Part shown: one piece after another, positions 55,608-64,000 of the stretch
Layout: each line of letters starts with the position of its first letter
Position numbering within the stretch: position 1 is the stretch's first letter
Source of the DNA: an uncultured Lachnospiraceae bacterium
Lineage (GTDB): Bacteria > Bacillota > Clostridia > Lachnospirales > Lachnospiraceae
NCBI GenBank assembly: GCA_947632515.1
Contig: CANRPO010000003.1
Span: 18,065 to 82,064 of the forward strand
Direction: 5' to 3'
DNA: 64,000 nt
Notes under the pieces: generated by a model
What the model saw: the letters and a program-made list of their open reading frames with translations, nothing else
Database searches by the model: none
Told to the model about the DNA's origin: nothing
Position numbers and translations under genes: made by a program

Positions 55608-56579
55608 TTATTGCGGGGGATTTGACTCTTCGGCGGAGTAAGGAGCATTTTCTATATCCATCCAATTATTCGGGAATCCCATATATTTATACATTTGGGC
55701 TCTTTGTAGCTGACGTGTAGACCGCAGAAGAGTATTGAGGGCCTCGTTGATGTCATTTACAAATTGTGAGAAATCTTCAGGACTCAGAAGATATTTAAGC
55801 ACTATGATCACTGCAAATAAGTCTTGCTTTCCTTTGGCATATTGAATGTTTGGCTTGGGAATATGCAGATATTGATGTATGTATGTGTCATGAATCGCTC
55901 CTTTATTGTAGCGATAGTTAAATAAGCGTTCGTTGTGGGCGCAGACGTTACGGACACGAGCAAGTAAATCCAACATGCGGACAAGGTCGCTTTAGGTGAT
56001 ATATTGGAACTCGATACTCACTTTGGCTTGTATGTTTTGGGGCAGAAAACTGTAGAATTTGGATACTGTTCCCAGAGTTAAGGCTTTCATCATGACCCAT
56101 AGCGGAATATTCCCATGACAATGTAACTGATGTTGTATATAAGAATAGTCTTTAGGATCAGATGCGATTTTAGATAAACGCCCTATCAGGTCGTTGATAT
56201 CCGATTGGTTCGAGGGAGAATAGTTATATTTTGTTGCGTTGAGATATTGCTGTTGGTCTTCGCCGTAAGTTTCACAGAAAGAGTAGGATATGAGCGATTT
56301 AATATGCTTTTCCACTTTTAAGATATTGCGTAAGATAACAGTTCTCAAAGTATCATCAAAGGTATAGAGAGAATAAATGTCGTCTAAACCGGTATTCGGT
56401 TTATATATGCCGCTTTTAGATTTAAAAGGTTTCTTGTAGCCTGAGATGAGGGCAAAATAACTGTGTTTTTTCAGGAGTTCTATAGCCTTATCGTGACTGG
56501 GGATTGCCAGTCCCTTGTCAGATAGTTTTTGCAGTTGTTGTTCATAAGTTAAAAACGGTTTGTCGTTTGTAGTACACAT
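55608..56579 (-). pseudogene. abiF: AbiF/Abi_2-family HEPN protein with in-frame stop
   Basis: The Abi_2 family causes abortive infection against phage. The frame runs from ATG 56579 (behind GGGAGAA) through KPFLTYEQQLQKLSDKGLAI, LLKKHSYFALISGYKKPF and RNILKVEKHIKSLISYSF. It meets TAA at 55992-55994 after 195 codons, then continues in the same frame for 128 more codons to 55608. The HEPN RNase motif RNVCAH (Rx4H) with NERLF lies after the stop. No base is gained or lost, so it is a single nonsense codon, perhaps a mutation that removes toxicity. Readthrough or sequencing error are alternatives. Confidence 0.85.
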
Positions 56580-56599
56580 AAAAATTCTCCCAATATACA

Positions 56600-56663
56600 A
56601 GAAAGCCCCCATGGGGGCTTTCTCAGGTTGCGGGCCTCGCAGGTATTCCGCAACACGATCACT
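56600..56663 (-). ncRNA. Probable structured RNA upstream of abiF
   Basis: Starting at the predicted transcription start, the minus-strand RNA folds into two hairpins. GUUGCGG pairs with CCGCAAC (56648-56654 and 56627-56633) around a 14-nt loop. Then a perfect 24-nt palindrome (56600-56623, arms AGAAAGCCCCCA) forms a terminator-like stem followed by UUGUAU. The abiF start codon comes 20 nt later. A structured RNA class upstream of abiF-type genes is known to me; I cannot test the match here. Confidence 0.65.
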
Positions 56664-56669
56664 GAAATC

Positions 56670-56698
56670 ACTATATCATGGCAAAATCGACTTGTCAA
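56670..56698 (-). promoter_or_regulatory. Strong promoter for the abiF RNA and gene
   Basis: On the minus strand a perfect TTGACA, a 17-bp spacer and TATAGT. The -35 is at 56693-56698 and the -10 at 56670-56675. It is among the best promoters in the window and would give a high level of the small RNA. Confidence 0.85.
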
Positions 56699-56813
56699 GT
56701 TATTCGACATCAACTTGCCAAAGGATGATTGCCTGAGAAAGTAACATTCAGCAATATTATTATATGCGAAATCATTTAAAATATCCCAAACGAAAATAAT
56801 GTGGAAAACAGTA

Positions 56814-58001
56814 TCAATCCAACTCCCCCGCATGGTATCTCGCTACGATCGACTGAATGCGCTCCACGGGATTCAGCAGGTCGCTGATGGAGGTATCGTG
56901 GTTCAGCGTATCGATGATGTAGGCGATATATTTGCTCAGATCGCAGTCGATGTACCACTCGCGGCTGAGCAATTCAGGCGTCTGATAGATCAGATTCGTC
57001 GTCAGAACTCTGTAGATCGTGCCGTCGGCGTAGGCTTTGTCGAAACGATCTAAGCCCGCCGTGAAAAGACCGAAGGTTGAGAACACGAAAATTCTGCCTG
57101 CGCGGCGCTCCTTTAAGGCGGCGGCGACTTCCAGAACGCTCTCGCCTGAGGAGATCATGTCGTCTATGATGATCATATCTTTGCCCTCCACGCTGGAGCC
57201 CAGAAATTCATGCGCCACAATCGGGTTCCTGCCGTTGACGATCTTCGTGTAGTCCCTTCTTTTATAGAACATCCCCATGTCCAGACCGAGTACGTTGGCA
57301 ATGTAGATGGCGCGGCTCATACCGCCCTCGTCGGGGCTGATCACCATCATGTGGTCGTTGTCCAATCGCAGATTCTTGACATGATTTAACAATCCTTTGA
57401 TAAACTGATAGGCGGGCTGCACCGTCTCGAAACCGTGCAGCGGGATCGCGTTCTGTACGCGGGGGTCGTGGGCGTCGAAGGTAATGATATTGTCCACGCC
57501 CATATTTACCATCTCTTGCAGCGCCAGCGCGCAGTCGAGAGATTCTCTGGCGGTCCGCTTGTGCTGTCTGCTCTCGTAGAGATAAGGCATGATGACGGTG
57601 ATTCGTCTGGCCTTGCCGCCTACCGCAGAGATGATCCGTTTTAAGTCCTGATAGTGATCGTCGGGCGACATGTGGTTTTCATGGCCGCAGAGCGAGTAAG
57701 TAAGGCTGTAGTTGGCCACATCCACCAAGATGTAGAGATCGGAACCGCGGACGGACTGTTTGATGACGCCCTTCGCCTCGCCGGACCCGAATCTTGGCAC
57801 AGCGGCCTCCAGAATATAAGTGTCCCTCTGATAGCCGGAGAAAGCGAGAGAGTCTTTGTGTTCGCTCTCGCGTTCGGTTCTCCACTTTACGAGATAATAA
57901 TCCACTTTCTCCCCTAAGGATCTGCAGCCCTCCATCGGAATGAGCCCGAGGGAGCCCACAGGTATGGTTTCCAGATTTCTCTTTTCTTCACGTCTTGTCA
58001 T
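56814..58001 (-). CDS. prs: Ribose-phosphate pyrophosphokinase, long divergent form
   Basis: Makes PRPP from ribose-5-phosphate and ATP. Recognisable regions are MPYLYESRQHKRTARESLDC (catalytic loop), NIITFDAHDPRVQNAI, VISPDEGGMSRAI and the PRPP loop MIIIDDMISSGESV. At 395 residues it is about 80 longer than usual Prs proteins, mainly at the N terminus and the C-terminal end. It is the last gene of dnaD-dnaI-prs and starts 10 bp after dnaI. Confidence 0.88.
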   Translation of the reverse strand: MTRREEKRNLETIPVGSLGLIPMEGCRSLGEKVDYYLVKWRTERESEHKDSLAFSGYQRDTYILEAAVPRFGSGEAKGVIKQSVRGSDLYILVDVANYSLTYSLCGHENHMSPDDHYQDLKRIISAVGGKARRITVIMPYLYESRQHKRTARESLDCALALQEMVNMGVDNIITFDAHDPRVQNAIPLHGFETVQPAYQFIKGLLNHVKNLRLDNDHMMVISPDEGGMSRAIYIANVLGLDMGMFYKRRDYTKIVNGRNPIVAHEFLGSSVEGKDMIIIDDMISSGESVLEVAAALKERRAGRIFVFSTFGLFTAGLDRFDKAYADGTIYRVLTTNLIYQTPELLSREWYIDCDLSKYIAYIIDTLNHDTSISDLLNPVERIQSIVARYHAGELD

Positions 58002-58011
58002 GAAAGAGGCC

Positions 58012-58983
58012 TCACTTTCTGTTCATCAATCGTTTCTTGTACATCCGAATATCCTGCCCTGACAGCTTGCAGATCTCGTAGTTGCTCGTGATGCGTGAAA
58101 AGATACGGTCGGAATATCTGTTGCGCAGCTCCTCCAACGACAGATTCGTGGAGATGATCGTCGCCTTTTTGCCCATGTGGCGCTCGTTCAGGAGCGCAAA
58201 CAGCTGCGAAGTCACAAATTGATTGGTCAGTTCCGTGCCCAGGTCGTCCACAATGAGCAGATCGCACTGGTACAGATCGGCGTAAGTCTCACGCAATTCT
58301 TCTCTGTTCTTATAATCAAAGGAATTTTTCGACAGTAAGTCAAACAGACCGGTTGCGCTAAAATAAATCACGGAATGTCCGCTCTCGATCAGCTCCTTTG
58401 CAACACAGCCGGATAGAAATGATTTCCCCGTACCCACTGTACCATAAAAGAACAGATTGTGGTAGTCGGAATTGAAATTTTTTGTAAAATTGCGGCAGGT
58501 ATTCACCGCGTTCTTAAAGCGGGACAAATCTTCTCCCTCATAGTATTCGTAAGAGAGGGCGTCGAAGTTTTCCGTTCGCAGCATTTCCCGGATGTTGGAC
58601 TGCTGGTACAGGAGAGTGATCATCGCCTGCCGGAAACAGTGGCATTTCTGCCCGTCAACGTACCCTGTGTCCTTGCAGTCCGGACATTCGTAGACAGGCT
58701 CCAGATAGTCGGCGGGAAGACCGTGATCCTCCAAGAGCTGCGCCTTGCGGCCTGATAACTCCGCCAAAGCGTCCCGCAGATCCTCCATCGCCTCGGAATC
58801 CCCGGCAAGCAGTTTTTTGCCTTGTTCGACCGATACGGACGCCACCGCATCGTCCAGGTCGCGGTAGGCGGGTACATGATCATAGACGTATGCAAGACGC
58901 GCCTGCACATCGCGCCGGCTTTTTTGCTGTTTCATCTCATACTGATGAAGGATGGTATCATATTGGGCATTTGTCAGCGACAC
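58012..58983 (-). CDS. dnaI: DnaI/DnaC-like helicase loader ATPase
   Basis: An AAA+ ATPase of the DnaC/DnaI/IstB type, 323 residues. After a helical and cysteine-containing N-terminal region (CPDCKDTGYVDGQKCHC, a zinc site), the core has Walker A GTVGTGKSFLSGC, Walker B LLIVDDLGTE and STNLSLEELRNRYSDRIFSR. GTG 58983 follows AGAAGGAG with 7 nt spacing; an ATG at 59001 has no site. It follows dnaD in one operon, which supports loading of the DnaB helicase. Confidence 0.88.
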   Translation of the reverse strand: MSLTNAQYDTILHQYEMKQQKSRRDVQARLAYVYDHVPAYRDLDDAVASVSVEQGKKLLAGDSEAMEDLRDALAELSGRKAQLLEDHGLPADYLEPVYECPDCKDTGYVDGQKCHCFRQAMITLLYQQSNIREMLRTENFDALSYEYYEGEDLSRFKNAVNTCRNFTKNFNSDYHNLFFYGTVGTGKSFLSGCVAKELIESGHSVIYFSATGLFDLLSKNSFDYKNREELRETYADLYQCDLLIVDDLGTELTNQFVTSQLFALLNERHMGKKATIISTNLSLEELRNRYSDRIFSRITSNYEICKLSGQDIRMYKKRLMNRK

Positions 58984-59037
58984 GGTAATGCTCCTTCTCA
59001 TATGCTGTAAAATGTGTCAGACTTGACCGCCGGATGC

Positions 59038-60093
59038 TCAGTTGCTCAAAAGTTCCTGTTCCAGCACGTCAAAGTCATAATTATTCTGTTTAAATTGGTT
59101 GAAAGCGTTGTTGGATACAGGGGCCGCTTTGGGCGTTTTTGCTTTATGGTAGTTCTCGTCCAACGGCCGTATGTCGTTTCTGTGATGCACGCCGGCATTG
59201 TGCCAACTGTTTAAAATGCTGTCGGCATACTCGAAACGGTGCTTGTCCGTGGCGAGCACAGTGCGCTCGCATGCCGCAAAAATGACGTCTGTATCAAAGC
59301 CGTACTCCTTGGTCCAGCGTGTGATATAGGACACTTCCGTCTGCGTCGGGACGCTGTTTCTGCCAAGCGCCTTCATGATTTCGTAGACCGATTTGTCGTA
59401 TTTCCCGGCGAGGCCTGCGGCCTGTTTTGGGGTCGTGATACCTTGCTGCGCCCAGCTGATCGCGACTTTTTCTATGTATCTGAGATCTTTTTTATCGTGG
59501 TCTACGCAGTATTGGATCAAATAGTCGATCAGATCTTCGGAAAATCCAAGCTTGTCCGAGATAAACAGAATCGTGCGGACTTCGTTGGGGCTCAGCGTTT
59601 TCTTTAGGTACTGTTCCGTGATGAAGAGGAGTCTGGAGGTCGCCTCGTCCGACTTAAACGCTTTCAGCTCATCCGGCGTATAGTTGGGTTTCACATAGAG
59701 ATTCTCCCTGGCGGAGATAGGCACTACGGAGGCCTGCGGAGCCGCAGCCGTAACGGACGCTGCCGGCACGGGCGCTGCTGTGGGAACGACCGGAAGCGGC
59801 GCAAAATCCATCAGGTGAATGCCCGTGACATTCTTGCGTTCGTCATAATCCAGTGTCAGAAGACGATTTTTCTCCCAATATTTGAGAGCGCGCATAACAT
59901 CCTTCTCCGTATAGTTGAACTTATCTGCAATATCGGAGATACTTGTGGACAGTCCGGCGCTCATCATGCGGATCAGATACAGATAGATCTTGAGCTGCGC
60001 ATCGTTTGCAGCCTCCATATATTCATCGATAAAACGGTTGGAAATAACCGTAGAATTCACATAATTATCCTGATAAATCGTTAAATGACCCAT
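59038..60093 (-). CDS. dnaD: DnaD-domain replication protein
   Basis: A 351-residue protein. The N-terminal winged helix (residues about 25-90, with ISDIADKFNYTEKDVMRALKYWEKN) is followed by an alanine- and proline-rich linker. Two DnaD/DnaB_2-type domains then follow (about 170-320), with YIEKVAISWAQQGITTPKQA and NSWHNAGVHHRNDI. Such proteins help DnaA open the origin and recruit helicase. ATG 60093 follows GGGGTGGTG. Upstream in-frame starts reach into the DnaA-box region and are rejected. Confidence 0.88.
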   Translation of the reverse strand: MGHLTIYQDNYVNSTVISNRFIDEYMEAANDAQLKIYLYLIRMMSAGLSTSISDIADKFNYTEKDVMRALKYWEKNRLLTLDYDERKNVTGIHLMDFAPLPVVPTAAPVPAASVTAAAPQASVVPISARENLYVKPNYTPDELKAFKSDEATSRLLFITEQYLKKTLSPNEVRTILFISDKLGFSEDLIDYLIQYCVDHDKKDLRYIEKVAISWAQQGITTPKQAAGLAGKYDKSVYEIMKALGRNSVPTQTEVSYITRWTKEYGFDTDVIFAACERTVLATDKHRFEYADSILNSWHNAGVHHRNDIRPLDENYHKAKTPKAAPVSNNAFNQFKQNNYDFDVLEQELLSN

Positions 60094-60156
60094 TGCTACA
60101 CCACCCCTTGGTTCCGTGAAGGAACACATTGCGCACCCATGAAGAATACATGATGC

Positions 60157-60165
60157 ATTATAGCA
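60157..60165 (-). promoter_or_regulatory. Extended -10 promoter for dnaD-dnaI-prs
   Basis: On the minus strand TGC-TATAAT, 64 bp upstream of the dnaD start codon. The -35 region is poor, as in promoters that need an activator. The DnaA boxes lie about 70-190 bp further upstream. Confidence 0.5.
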
Positions 60166-60229
60166 TAGCGATGCACAAAATGATATAGGCAAACTGCCAT
60201 AAACAAAATGCGGCTCAAAGTTCGGCGAA

Positions 60230-60346
60230 TGTGGATAATGTGGATAGCCATGCAAAATCCTCGGAATGCCTTAAAAATATTTACACAGAAATATCCACAG
60301 AATACCGATCAGGGATTCGGTTATTTTCTGTGGATATTGTGAATAA
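60230..60346. promoter_or_regulatory. Cluster of DnaA boxes between dnaD and murC
   Basis: TGTGGATAA (60230-60238) is the exact complement of the consensus TTATCCACA. Directly adjacent is TGTGGATAG (60239-60247). ATATCCACA lies at 60291-60299 in the other direction. TGTGGATAT (60329-60337) and TGTGAATAA (60338-60346) form a second tandem pair. Five boxes or near-boxes in 117 bp is far above chance. Confidence 0.75.
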
Positions 60347-61726
60347 TTATTTCTGTAAAAGGTTTTCGCCGATTCTTACGACATCGCCCGCCCCCATAGT
60401 TATCAACAAATCATCCTTTGTGCAATTTGTCAGAAGAAAATTTTCGATCTCTTCAAAAGAAGGGAAATAGTGGCAGGGGTGTCCGAGTTTCTCGATCTCG
60501 GCCCGCAATGTCTGTGAGCTGATGCCCAGCGTATCCTTCTCGCGGGCGGCATAGATGTCGGCCAGAACGATCTCGTCGGCCAGCGACAGCGCCTCGGCAA
60601 AGTCGTGCAAAAAGGCTTTCGTGCGCGTGTAGGTGTGGGGTTGGAACACACACCATATCCTGCGGTGGGGATAATTTTCCGCCGCAAGCAAAGTCGCCCT
60701 GATCTCGGTGGGATGATGCGCGTAGTCGTCGATCACGGTGACACCGTTTACCTCGCCCTTGTACTCAAAGCGCCTGTCTGTGCCGCCAAAATGTAAGAGC
60801 GCTTCGGCGGTCACGTCGCGGGCGATGCCAAGCAGATCGGCCAGCGCGATGGCGGCTATGGCGTTATATACATTGTGCTCTCCGGGCACGCGAAGAGAAA
60901 ATACTTCTTCTTTGCCGCTCTTACGCATAAGATGAAAGGAGGGACAACCCGCGTCATCATAGCTGATGCGGGACGGATAGTAGTCAAGATCGGAGGATTC
61001 GCCGTAGGTGATGACTTTGCATACAAGATCCGCGGTCAGCTCCCCGAGCCGTTCGATGCCGCCGTTGATGATCAGGGCGCCGTCAGCGGGGATCAGGCGG
61101 GCAAATTCATGGAAGGAGTTGCGTATATCGTCGAGATCTTTGAAGAAATCAAGATGATCTTCTTCTATATTAAGTATGACGCCGATCTTCGGACAGAAAC
61201 TTAGAAAACTGTTCGTGTACTCGCAGGCCTCCGTGACGAACCGGTCCGAGCCGCCTACACGGATATTGCCGCCTATGGGTTTATAGATGCCCCCGATGGA
61301 CAGCGTGGGATCGTCGCCGTTCTCCAGAAGGATCTGTGAGATCATGGAGGTTGTGGTGGTCTTGCCGTGGGTGCCGCTGACGGCGATGGGGGTCTTGTAA
61401 TTTTTCATCATCTGACCGAGGAGCTGCGCCCTGGTCAGCGCCGCGATCCCCAGTCGTTTTGTCGCCACCATTTCCGGATTATCCGGTCTGATAGCGCTCG
61501 TGTAGACGACCAGATCGATGTCGGCCGTGATGTTTTCCTCGCGCTGCCCGTAAAAGATTTTTACGCCTTTTTCCTCCAACCCGAGAGTGAGCGGCGAGGG
61601 CGCTCTGTCCGAGCCGGAAACGCGGAAACCCTCGGACAGCAGGATCTCCGCAAGTCCGCTCATGCTGATGCCGCCGATGCCGATGAAATATATATGAATC
61701 GGTTTTTTGAAGTCAATTTGATACAT
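60347..61726 (-). CDS. murC: UDP-N-acetylmuramate--L-alanine ligase
   Basis: Adds L-alanine to UDP-MurNAc, the first step of the peptidoglycan stem peptide. The 459 residues begin MYQIDFKKPIHIYFIGIGGI, with the ATP site VSGTHGKTTTTSM, EACEYTNSFLSF and VIDDYAHHPTEIRATL. ATG 61726 follows TAGGGAGA; the longer in-frame start at 61786 lies upstream of the promoter -10. It stands alone with its own promoter. Confidence 0.96.
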   Translation of the reverse strand: MYQIDFKKPIHIYFIGIGGISMSGLAEILLSEGFRVSGSDRAPSPLTLGLEEKGVKIFYGQREENITADIDLVVYTSAIRPDNPEMVATKRLGIAALTRAQLLGQMMKNYKTPIAVSGTHGKTTTTSMISQILLENGDDPTLSIGGIYKPIGGNIRVGGSDRFVTEACEYTNSFLSFCPKIGVILNIEEDHLDFFKDLDDIRNSFHEFARLIPADGALIINGGIERLGELTADLVCKVITYGESSDLDYYPSRISYDDAGCPSFHLMRKSGKEEVFSLRVPGEHNVYNAIAAIALADLLGIARDVTAEALLHFGGTDRRFEYKGEVNGVTVIDDYAHHPTEIRATLLAAENYPHRRIWCVFQPHTYTRTKAFLHDFAEALSLADEIVLADIYAAREKDTLGISSQTLRAEIEKLGHPCHYFPSFEEIENFLLTNCTKDDLLITMGAGDVVRIGENLLQK

Positions 61727-61757
61727 GGATGTCTCCCTACCATACATTTTTACTAGT

Positions 61758-61786
61758 ATTATACTCATTTCGTGTAAAAAAACCAA
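61758..61786 (-). promoter_or_regulatory. Promoter for murC
   Basis: On the minus strand TTGGTT, a 17-bp spacer and a perfect TATAAT, about 30 bp upstream of the start codon. Confidence 0.75.
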
Positions 61787-61900
61787 TAGAAATTACAGCG
61801 TATGTTGAAAGTGAACAAATACATTGAAATTTAAACTGAAATATTGTATATTATTAACACAAGAAAAGAAATTATATCATAATAAATTTGGCAAATTATA

Positions 61901-61929
61901 TTCACTTTGCCGCCGGATTGTGTTATAAT
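61901..61929 (+). promoter_or_regulatory. Promoter for glgC-glgD
   Basis: TTCACT (61901-61906), a 17-bp spacer and TATAAT (61924-61929), with TGT before the -10. The leader to glgC is about 70 nt, AT-rich, with an AAGTATACTT palindrome. Confidence 0.65.
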
Positions 61930-62004
61930 TATGAAACAATACAAGTATACTTGAGCGGATTTAATTTATTTATATAAATATTTTATGAAATAAGAGGTGA
62001 TATG

Positions 62005-63279
62005 ATGGTTAAGAAAGAAATGATTGCCATGCTGTTGGCTGGCGGTCAGGGAAGCAGATTAGGGGTGTTTACGTCAAAGGTCGCAAAACCGGCGGTATCC
62101 TTTGGCAGTAAATATAGGATCATCGACTTTCCGCTCAGTAACTGTATCAATTCGGGTGTTGACACCGTCGGCGTGCTGACGCAGTACCAGCCCCTTCGCC
62201 TGAACACGCATATCGGGATCGGTATTCCGTGGGATTTGGACAGGAATATCGGCGGCGTGACCGTGCTCCCTCCCTATGAGAAGAGCGCCAACAGCGAGTG
62301 GTATACGGGCACTGCCAACGCTATTTATCAGAACCTGGATTATATGGAAAGCTTTAATCCGGAGTATGTTTTGATCTTATCGGGCGATCATATTTACAAG
62401 ATGGATTATGAAGTGATGCTCGACTTCCACAAACAGAACGGGGCGGAGGTGACGATCGCGGTCATGCCCGTGCCGATGGAAGAGGCGAAACGTTTCGGTA
62501 TCATGATCACGGACAAGGATCACAAGATCGTTGACTTTGAAGAGAAACCGGCGAATCCGAGAAGTAATCTGGCATCAATGGGTATTTATATTTTTAGCTG
62601 GAAGACTCTGAAGGAGGCGCTGTTGACGAATGCCGACCAGCCCGGTCTGGATTTCGGCAAACATATCATTCCGTATTGCCATAAGCAAGGATCACCTCTT
62701 TACGCCTATGAGTTTAACGGTTACTGGAAGGACGTAGGAACGCTGAATTCCTATTGGGAGGCCAATATGGAGCTGATCGATCTCGTTCCTGAGTTTAACC
62801 TTTATGAGGAATACTGGAAGATCTACACGAGAAGTGAGATCCTGCCGCCTCAGTATCTGGCCGCCGACAGCGTGGTGGAGAAGAGCATCATCGGGGAAGG
62901 CTCCGAGATCTACGGACAGGTATACAATTCCGTGATCGGCTGCGGTGTCACTATCGGAGCGGGCACGGTCGTTCGGGACTCCATCATCATGAATGAGACG
63001 AAGATATGCGGAAACTGTGAAATATATAAGGCGATCATCGCAGAGAACGTCCTTGTTGAGGATGACGTCAAGATGGGCGTCGGCGAGGAGGTCCCGCATG
63101 AGACTGATTCTCATATCTACAATCACGGTATTGTGGCAATCGGTGAGAAGAGCGTGATCCCGCAGGGCGTTACCATCGGAAAGAACTCAGTCGTTTTCGG
63201 CGAGACAAGCGCGGAGGACTATGTGAACGGCAATCTTCCGAGCGGCAAATCTTTGATTAAGGTAGGTGATAAACAGTGA
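62005..63279 (+). CDS. glgC: Glucose-1-phosphate adenylyltransferase
   Basis: Makes ADP-glucose, the donor for glycogen synthesis. The N-terminal nucleotidyltransferase ([43 protein letters not shown]) is followed by a C-terminal left-handed beta helix. AGAGGTGA is best spaced for the second of two adjacent ATGs (62005), giving 424 residues. Its stop overlaps the GTG start of glgD by 4 bp, so the two subunits are made together. Confidence 0.95.
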   Translation: MVKKEMIAMLLAGGQGSRLGVFTSKVAKPAVSFGSKYRIIDFPLSNCINSGVDTVGVLTQYQPLRLNTHIGIGIPWDLDRNIGGVTVLPPYEKSANSEWYTGTANAIYQNLDYMESFNPEYVLILSGDHIYKMDYEVMLDFHKQNGAEVTIAVMPVPMEEAKRFGIMITDKDHKIVDFEEKPANPRSNLASMGIYIFSWKTLKEALLTNADQPGLDFGKHIIPYCHKQGSPLYAYEFNGYWKDVGTLNSYWEANMELIDLVPEFNLYEEYWKIYTRSEILPPQYLAADSVVEKSIIGEGSEIYGQVYNSVIGCGVTIGAGTVVRDSIIMNETKICGNCEIYKAIIAENVLVEDDVKMGVGEEVPHETDSHIYNHGIVAIGEKSVIPQGVTIGKNSVVFGETSAEDYVNGNLPSGKSLIKVGDKQ

Positions 63280-64000
63280 GAGCGATCGGAATTGTCTTAG
63301 CGGGCGGTAATAATCATAGGATCAAGGAGCTGACGCAGAAACGTGCGGTCTGCGCGATGCCTATTGCGGGCAGTTATCGCAGCATTGACTTTGCACTGAG
63401 CAATATGTCTAACTCGCGCATCAATAAAGTAGCTGTATTTACACAGTACAATGCGGGCAGCTTAAACGAGCATCTGAGTTCTTCCAAGTGGTGGGATTTC
63501 GGACGTAAGCAGGGCGGTCTGTTCGTGTTTACGCCGGCAGTGACGGCGGAGAGCAGCGTGTGGTACCGCGGTACGGCGGATGCCATCGCGCAGAATCTGT
63601 CCTTTTTGAAAAACAGTCATGAACCGTATGTGGTGATCTCTTCCGGCGACTGTGTGTACAAGATGGATTTCAATGAGGTTCTGGAATATCACATCGAGAA
63701 GAAGGCCGATATTACGGTGGTGTGCAAGGACATGGCGCCGGACGTCAATGTGGACAGATTCGGTACGATCAAGATGAATGAGGAGTGCCGTATCGAGGAG
63801 TTCGAGGAGAAACCCATCGTGGCCAACTCCAACACGATCTCCTGCGGTATCTATGTGGTCAGGAGGCGGCAGCTCATCGAGATGATCGAGAAGTGCGCGG
63901 AGGAAGACAGATATGATTTTGTCAAAGATATTCTGATCCGCTACAAGAACATGAAGAGAATTTACGGCTACAAGATCAAAGACTACTGGAGCAATATCGC
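63276..64000 (+). CDS. glgD: GlgD, regulatory partner of GlgC (3' end outside window)
   Basis: The visible 241 residues match the ADP-glucose pyrophosphorylase fold, beginning with GTG ([18 protein letters not shown]). The typical GlgC loop GGxGxRL is changed to [10 protein letters not shown], as in GlgD, the non-catalytic subunit that stimulates GlgC in Bacilli and Clostridia. [18 protein letters not shown] replaces the usual [17 protein letters not shown] precedes the GTG. The frame is open to the end of the window. Confidence 0.92.
   Translation, partial: MRAIGIVLAGGNNHRIKELTQKRAVCAMPIAGSYRSIDFALSNMSNSRINKVAVFTQYNAGSLNEHLSSSKWWDFGRKQGGLFVFTPAVTAESSVWYRGTADAIAQNLSFLKNSHEPYVVISSGDCVYKMDFNEVLEYHIEKKADITVVCKDMAPDVNVDRFGTIKMNEECRIEEFEEKPIVANSNTISCGIYVVRRRQLIEMIEKCAEEDRYDFVKDILIRYKNMKRIYGYKIKDYWSNI

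Overview
The window reads as chromosome from an anaerobic, flagellated Gram-positive bacterium of the class Clostridia, most likely family Lachnospiraceae. This is a judgement from gene content and order, not a database result. Supporting signs are pyruvate formate-lyase metabolism, spore/cell-wall hydrolases of the SleB, CwlD and GH18 types, a DnaD/DnaI-like replication loader pair, a MecA adaptor, GlgC/GlgD, and several gene orders also found in Bacillus subtilis: mbl-flhO-flhP, comFC-yvyF, cdaA-cdaR-glmM, yyzM-rpsF-ssb-rpsR and gdpP-rplI-dnaB. Most of the sequence is moderately GC-rich core genome. A clearly AT-richer accessory block lies at about 24.5-29.4 kb.

Layout. 1-5 kb: the end of uvrA, then an mbl/flagellar-rod cluster. 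5-16 kb: recD2, comFC, yvyF, two unknown membrane proteins, the c-di-AMP synthesis operon (cdaA-cdaR-glmM), HPr, leuA, a sirtuin and a DUF951 protein. 16.4-22.7 kb: rpsF-ssb-rpsR, the c-di-AMP phosphodiesterase gdpP, rplI, dnaB and a MerR-like protein. 22.7-24.3 kb: a ferredoxin, a structured repeat, a gene remnant and pflA. 24.5-30.2 kb: the accessory block with a RhuM-Fic protein, an NAD-dependent epimerase-like protein, remains of a toxin-antitoxin pair, LysR, LysE and a methyltransferase. 30.3-33.1 kb: an unusual pyruvate formate-lyase locus. 33.6-41.3 kb: a DUF1858 protein, mecA, cell-wall hydrolases, Sua5, RpiB and a DUF402 protein. 41.4-48.8 kb: a complete F-type ATP synthase operon. 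48.8-55.6 kb: unknown proteins, two enzymes, queT behind a probable preQ1 riboswitch, and an acyltransferase. 55.6-56.7 kb: an AbiF-like gene with a probable structured RNA. 56.8-64 kb: prs, dnaI, dnaD, a DnaA-box cluster, murC and glgC-glgD.

The strongest unusual signals are three. First, pyruvate formate-lyase is split: the 679-residue body (31062-33101) stops where the glycyl-radical domain should begin. That domain is a separate 80-residue gene (30350-30592). Between them is a 67-residue protein that resembles the start of the radical domain but ends in a cysteine-containing tail and lacks the radical glycine. Second, an Abi_2/AbiF-type HEPN gene sits behind a strong promoter and a two-hairpin RNA, which suggests an RNA-antitoxin arrangement; the gene carries an in-frame stop before its HEPN motif. 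Third, there are candidate regulatory devices: a 33-bp perfect palindrome in the pflB leader, a G9 tract inside the spacer of an acyltransferase promoter, and a DnaA-box cluster ahead of the dnaD-dnaI-prs operon.

How the genes work together. Cyclic di-AMP is made (CdaA) and degraded (GdpP) by genes 8 kb apart. The ATP synthase c subunit carries the residues of sodium-binding rings, so this cell probably couples ATP synthesis to Na+. PflA activates the split PFL. GlgC and GlgD start glycogen synthesis. DnaB, DnaD and DnaI supply the helicase and its loading system.
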